NCBI GenBank assembly: GCA_018268415.1
Contig: JAFDWO010000155.1
Coordinates: 1-48,735 of the forward strand
DNA: 48,735 nucleotides
Direction of reading: 5' to 3'
Origin: Actinomycetota bacterium
Lineage (GTDB): Bacteria; Actinomycetota; Thermoleophilia; Solirubrobacterales; 70-9
Under the pieces are notes generated by a model. It was not told the origin of the DNA. It searched no databases and saw nothing but the letters and a program-made list of their open reading frames with translations. This document shows positions 46,323 through 48,735 of this stretch, in pieces. A program made the translations under genes and the position numbers. Every line of letters begins with the position of its first letter. The stretch's first letter is position 1.

Positions 46323-46966
46323 CAGGCGGCCGCCTCCTCTTTGGCCGGGCTCGGCGCGAGCCGCTCCTCGAGCGCCTTCAGCGCGGTCTCGGAGATGATG
46401 ATCGAGGCGGCCCCGATCACGTCGGCGACGCCGGTGGCGCCGACCTCGAGCACGGTGACGCGCTGGATATTGCGGAAGCTCTTCATCGCGCCGGTCTCCT
46501 CCGCGGTGAGGACGAGGACGGTCGGGCTCTTGGCCGCCCATTTGGCGAGCACCGCGGCCGCCGCTTTGGTCGACGGCGTATCGAAGTCGGCGGCGTTCAG
46601 CACCGCGATCGAGCCGCGCTCGGCATGCACCGAGAGAGCGGAGCGCATCGCCCGACGGCGGGCTTTGCGGTTGACCTTGACCGTGTAGTGGCGCGGCTTG
46701 GGGCCGAAGGCGACGCCGCCGCCGAAGCGGTTCGGCACGCCGAGCGAGCCGACGCGGGCACGGCCGGTCCCCTTCTGGCGCCAGGCCTTGGCGGTGGTGA
46801 AGGCGACCTCGCCGCGGGTGAGCGTGGAGGCGGTGCCGCGACGTCGGGAGGCGAGGTCGGCACGCGCCGCCTCGTGCACCAACGACTGGTGGAACGGCTC
46901 GGCGAAAAGCGCGTCGGGCAGGTCGGCTTTGCCGGAGCCGCCGAGCACTGGAGCTTTGCTAGGCAT
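46322..46966 (-). CDS. rplD: 50S ribosomal protein L4
   Basis: The 214-residue L4 has LTRGEVAFTTAKAWRQKGTG RARVGSLGVPNRFGGGVAFG PKPRHYTVKVNRKARRRAMR, the tunnel-lining loop, and ESTIISETALKALEERL-like helices at the end (here GAASIIISETALKALEERLA). It overlaps rplC by 8 nt. The C-terminus ends with an Ala/Glu tail. Confidence 0.98.
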   Translation of the reverse strand: MPSKAPVLGGSGKADLPDALFAEPFHQSLVHEAARADLASRRRGTASTLTRGEVAFTTAKAWRQKGTGRARVGSLGVPNRFGGGVAFGPKPRHYTVKVNRKARRRAMRSALSVHAERGSIAVLNAADFDTPSTKAAAAVLAKWAAKSPTVLVLTAEETGAMKSFRNIQRVTVLEVGATGVADVIGAASIIISETALKALEERLAPSPAKEEAAA

Positions 46967-47588
46967 CGGTACGGACCTCGACGATCGAGTTCTTGGCGCC
47001 GGGGACGGAGCCCTTGATCAGCAGCAGGTTGCGGTCGGCATCGATCTGGGCGATTTCCAGACCGCGCTGGGTGCGGCGCTTGTTGCCCATCTGGCCCGGC
47101 ATCCGCATCCCTTTGAAGACGCGGGCGGGGAAGGCGCTGGCGCCGATCGAGCCCGGGGCGCGCACGTTGTGCGAGCCGTGGGTGACGGGACCGCGGGAGA
47201 AGTTGTGGCGCTTGATGCCGCCCTGGAAGCCCTTGCCGATCGTGATGCCGGCGACTTTCACCTTCTGGCCGGCCTCAAAGCCCTCGACGGTGACGTCGTC
47301 ACCGATCTTCGGACCCTCCTCGGCGCCGAGGTCCTCGTCGCGGAACTCGACGAGGTGCCGGAGCGGCGGGGCGCCCGCCTTCTTCAGGTGGCCTTCCTCG
47401 CCCTTCGAGAGCTTGCCCTGCTTCACCTCGCCGAAGGCGAGCTGCACGCCGGCATAACCGTCGCGCTCGGCCTCGCGGACCGCGGTGACCTTGCAGGGAC
47501 CGGCTTCGATCACGGTGACCGGCACCACGGTGCCGTCCTCCTGGAAGACCTGGGTCATGCCGAGCTTCTTGCCGAGGATCGCCGCCAT
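46959..47588 (-). CDS. rplC: 50S ribosomal protein L3
   Basis: The 209-residue L3 begins MAAILGKKLGMTQVFQEDGT VVPVTVIEAGPCKVTAVREA and contains GGIKRHNFSRGPVTHGSHNV RAPGSIGASAFPARVFKGMR MPGQMGNKRRTQRGLEI, the loop reaching the peptidyl-transferase centre. Second gene of the S10 operon, 8 nt after rpsJ. Confidence 0.98.
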   Translation of the reverse strand: MAAILGKKLGMTQVFQEDGTVVPVTVIEAGPCKVTAVREAERDGYAGVQLAFGEVKQGKLSKGEEGHLKKAGAPPLRHLVEFRDEDLGAEEGPKIGDDVTVEGFEAGQKVKVAGITIGKGFQGGIKRHNFSRGPVTHGSHNVRAPGSIGASAFPARVFKGMRMPGQMGNKRRTQRGLEIAQIDADRNLLLIKGSVPGAKNSIVEVRTDA

Positions 47589-47596
47589 CAGTTCAC

Positions 47597-47917
47597 CTAG
47601 AGGCGGATCTCGATGTCGACGCCGGCGGGCAGCGAGTCGAGGCGCTGCAGCGAGTCGACCGTTTTCGGCGAGGGCTGGAGGATGTCGATGAGCCGCTTGT
47701 GGGTGCGGATCTCGAAGTGCTCGCGCGAGTCCTTGTCCTTGAACGGGGACCGGATCACGCAGTAGACGTTTTTCTCGGTGGGCAGGGGCACGGGACCGGA
47801 CACGGTGGCACCGGTGCGCTCCGCCGTCTCGACGATCTCGCGCGCGGCGCGATCGATCGCGTCGTGGTCATAGGCCTTCAGCCTGATTCGAATTTTCTGT
47901 GCCGCTATGGCTGCCAC
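47597..47917 (-). CDS. rpsJ: 30S ribosomal protein S10
   Basis: S10 (also NusE in antitermination) is the first ribosomal protein of the S10 operon. The 106-residue product reads [60 protein letters not shown] and ends [10 protein letters not shown]. The GTG at 47917 is the start in frame; there is no strong alternative. Confidence 0.97.
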   Translation of the reverse strand: MAAIAAQKIRIRLKAYDHDAIDRAAREIVETAERTGATVSGPVPLPTEKNVYCVIRSPFKDKDSREHFEIRTHKRLIDILQPSPKTVDSLQRLDSLPAGVDIEIRL

Positions 47918-47955
47918 TTGGAAATCTCTCTTCTTCTCGTCTTAGGGCGCAAAGA

Positions 47956-48054
47956 GGGCGGGGCCCCTGTGCTTCTGGGGCGCCGCCCCGGTCGTATGTC
48001 TTTGCGGTTGTCCGCCCCGGAGGGCGGTCGGGGCGGGCGTCACGGCCCCGCCCC
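47956..48054. terminator. Three GC-rich hairpins in the tuf-rpsJ spacer
   Basis: In the 156-bp gap, GGGCGGGGCCCC (47956-47967) pairs with GGGGCGCCGCCC (47977-47988) with one mismatch. CCGCCC (48012-48017) pairs with GGGCGG (48022-48027). GGGGCGGG (48030-48037) pairs with CCCGCCCC (48047-48054). They lie after tuf and before rpsJ, and could be a tuf terminator or an attenuator reducing read-through into the S10 operon. Confidence 0.5.
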
Positions 48055-48073
48055 TAGGTGCTGCTGAGGGTCC

Positions 48074-48735
48074 CTACTCGATGACCTCGGAGACGACCCC
48101 CGAGCCGACGGTGCGGCCACCCTCGCGGATGGCGAACCGCAGACCCTGATCCATGGCGATCGGCTGGATCAGCTCGATCGTCATCTCGACGTTGTCACCC
48201 GGCATCACCATCTCCGTCCCCTCGGGGAGGTTGGCGATCCCGGTCACATCGGTGGTGCGGAAATAGAACTGAGGACGGTAGCCCGAGAAGAACGGGGTGT
48301 GACGACCACCCTCCTCCTTCTTCAGGCAGTAGACCTCGGCTTTGAACTTGGTGTGCGGGGTGATCGAGCCCGGCTTGCAGAGAACCTGACCACGCTCGAT
48401 CTCCTCGCGCTTGGTGCCGCGCAGCAGCGCGCCGATGTTGTCGCCCGCCTGGCCCTCGTCGAGGAGCTTGCGGAACATCTCGACACCGGTGACGGTGGTT
48501 TTGCTGGTCTCCGGGTGGATGCCGACGATTTCGACCTCGTCGCCGGTGTTGACGACGCCCTGCTCGATGCGCCCGGTGGCGACGGTGCCGCGACCGGTGA
48601 TCGAGAAGATGTCCTCGATCGGCATCAGGAACGGCTTGTCGAGCTCGCGGACCGGCTCCGGGATGTAGGAGTCGAGCGCCGCGGCCAGCTCGAAGACCGC
48701 TTTCTGGGCCTCCTCGTCGCCTTCCAGCGCCTTCA
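48074..48735 (-). CDS. tuf: Elongation factor Tu, C-terminal 220 residues (cut by window end)
   Basis: EF-Tu brings aminoacyl-tRNA to the ribosome. The visible part starts at the end of the GTPase domain ([40 protein letters not shown]), and continues through domain 2 ([59 protein letters not shown]) and domain 3 ([27 protein letters not shown], ending [22 protein letters not shown]). The G motifs lie outside the window. It directly precedes the S10 operon, as in most bacteria. Confidence 0.97.
   Translation of the reverse strand, partial: KALEGDEEAQKAVFELAAALDSYIPEPVRELDKPFLMPIEDIFSITGRGTVATGRIEQGVVNTGDEVEIVGIHPETSKTTVTGVEMFRKLLDEGQAGDNIGALLRGTKREEIERGQVLCKPGSITPHTKFKAEVYCLKKEEGGRHTPFFSGYRPQFYFRTTDVTGIANLPEGTEMVMPGDNVEMTIELIQPIAMDQGLRFAIREGGRTVGSGVVSEVIE

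Overview
The window is a high-GC (roughly 70%) bacterial chromosome segment. Its gene families, the zinc-type S14, S4 and L36 proteins, the frequent GTG starts and the small ATGA/GTGA overlaps point to an actinobacterium. The layout and gene families suggest class Thermoleophilia (Solirubrobacterales-like), but that placement is an inference and not a database result.

Layout. (1) 1-4211, minus strand: a complete S-adenosylmethionine cycle in one operon: a homocysteine S-methyltransferase fused to a SAM-dependent methyltransferase, metK, a PfkB-family kinase and ahcY (cut by the window edge). A 15-bp inverted repeat lies in front of it. (2) 4425-7132, plus: a GcvT/folate-binding-like protein overlapping two tandem GAF-LuxR regulators. 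(3) 7135-10613, minus: ilvB preceded by a newly recognised 27-aa branched-chain leader peptide (ilvL-like) with a promoter directly in front of it, a LysR regulator and a small membrane protein. (4) 10712-21218: mixed accessory genes: two TetR regulators with candidate operator repeats, an M23 peptidase with peptidoglycan-binding repeats, a DHFR-fold reductase, a cupin plus MFS exporter, a DsbA-like protein lacking the first active-site Cys, a 64-aa IF2N-like protein, an acyl-CoA ligase, a patatin and a PBP4-type carboxypeptidase. (5) 22814-26561: ligA, surE, truA. (6) 26562-29509 and 34455-48735, minus: the tuf-S10-spc-alpha ribosomal superoperon from tuf (partial) to rplQ, interrupted between map and rpmJ by about 5 kb (penicillin-acylase family gene, a non-coding array, an O-methyltransferase), with no infA at the expected place.

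The most unusual content is non-coding. Two paralogous, extremely GC-rich elements of about 1.6 kb (21219-22813) and 1.3 kb (30337-31624) lie in opposite orientations, each between convergent genes. Both contain the same ordered series of degenerate repeat blocks and large hairpins (23-bp perfect stems, a 52-bp perfect palindrome). Two hairpins in each element carry conserved 12-nt loops that are exact reverse complements of each other, and one stem shows a compensatory base-pair change between the copies. This looks like a structured RNA or DNA element, or a bidirectional terminator array, and I do not recognise it. Related long stems occur alone at 18588-18628 and 36274-36322.

Several ribosomal proteins (S3, S17, L22, L5, S5) carry long low-complexity charged tails. 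All function calls come from reading the sequence, without searches.
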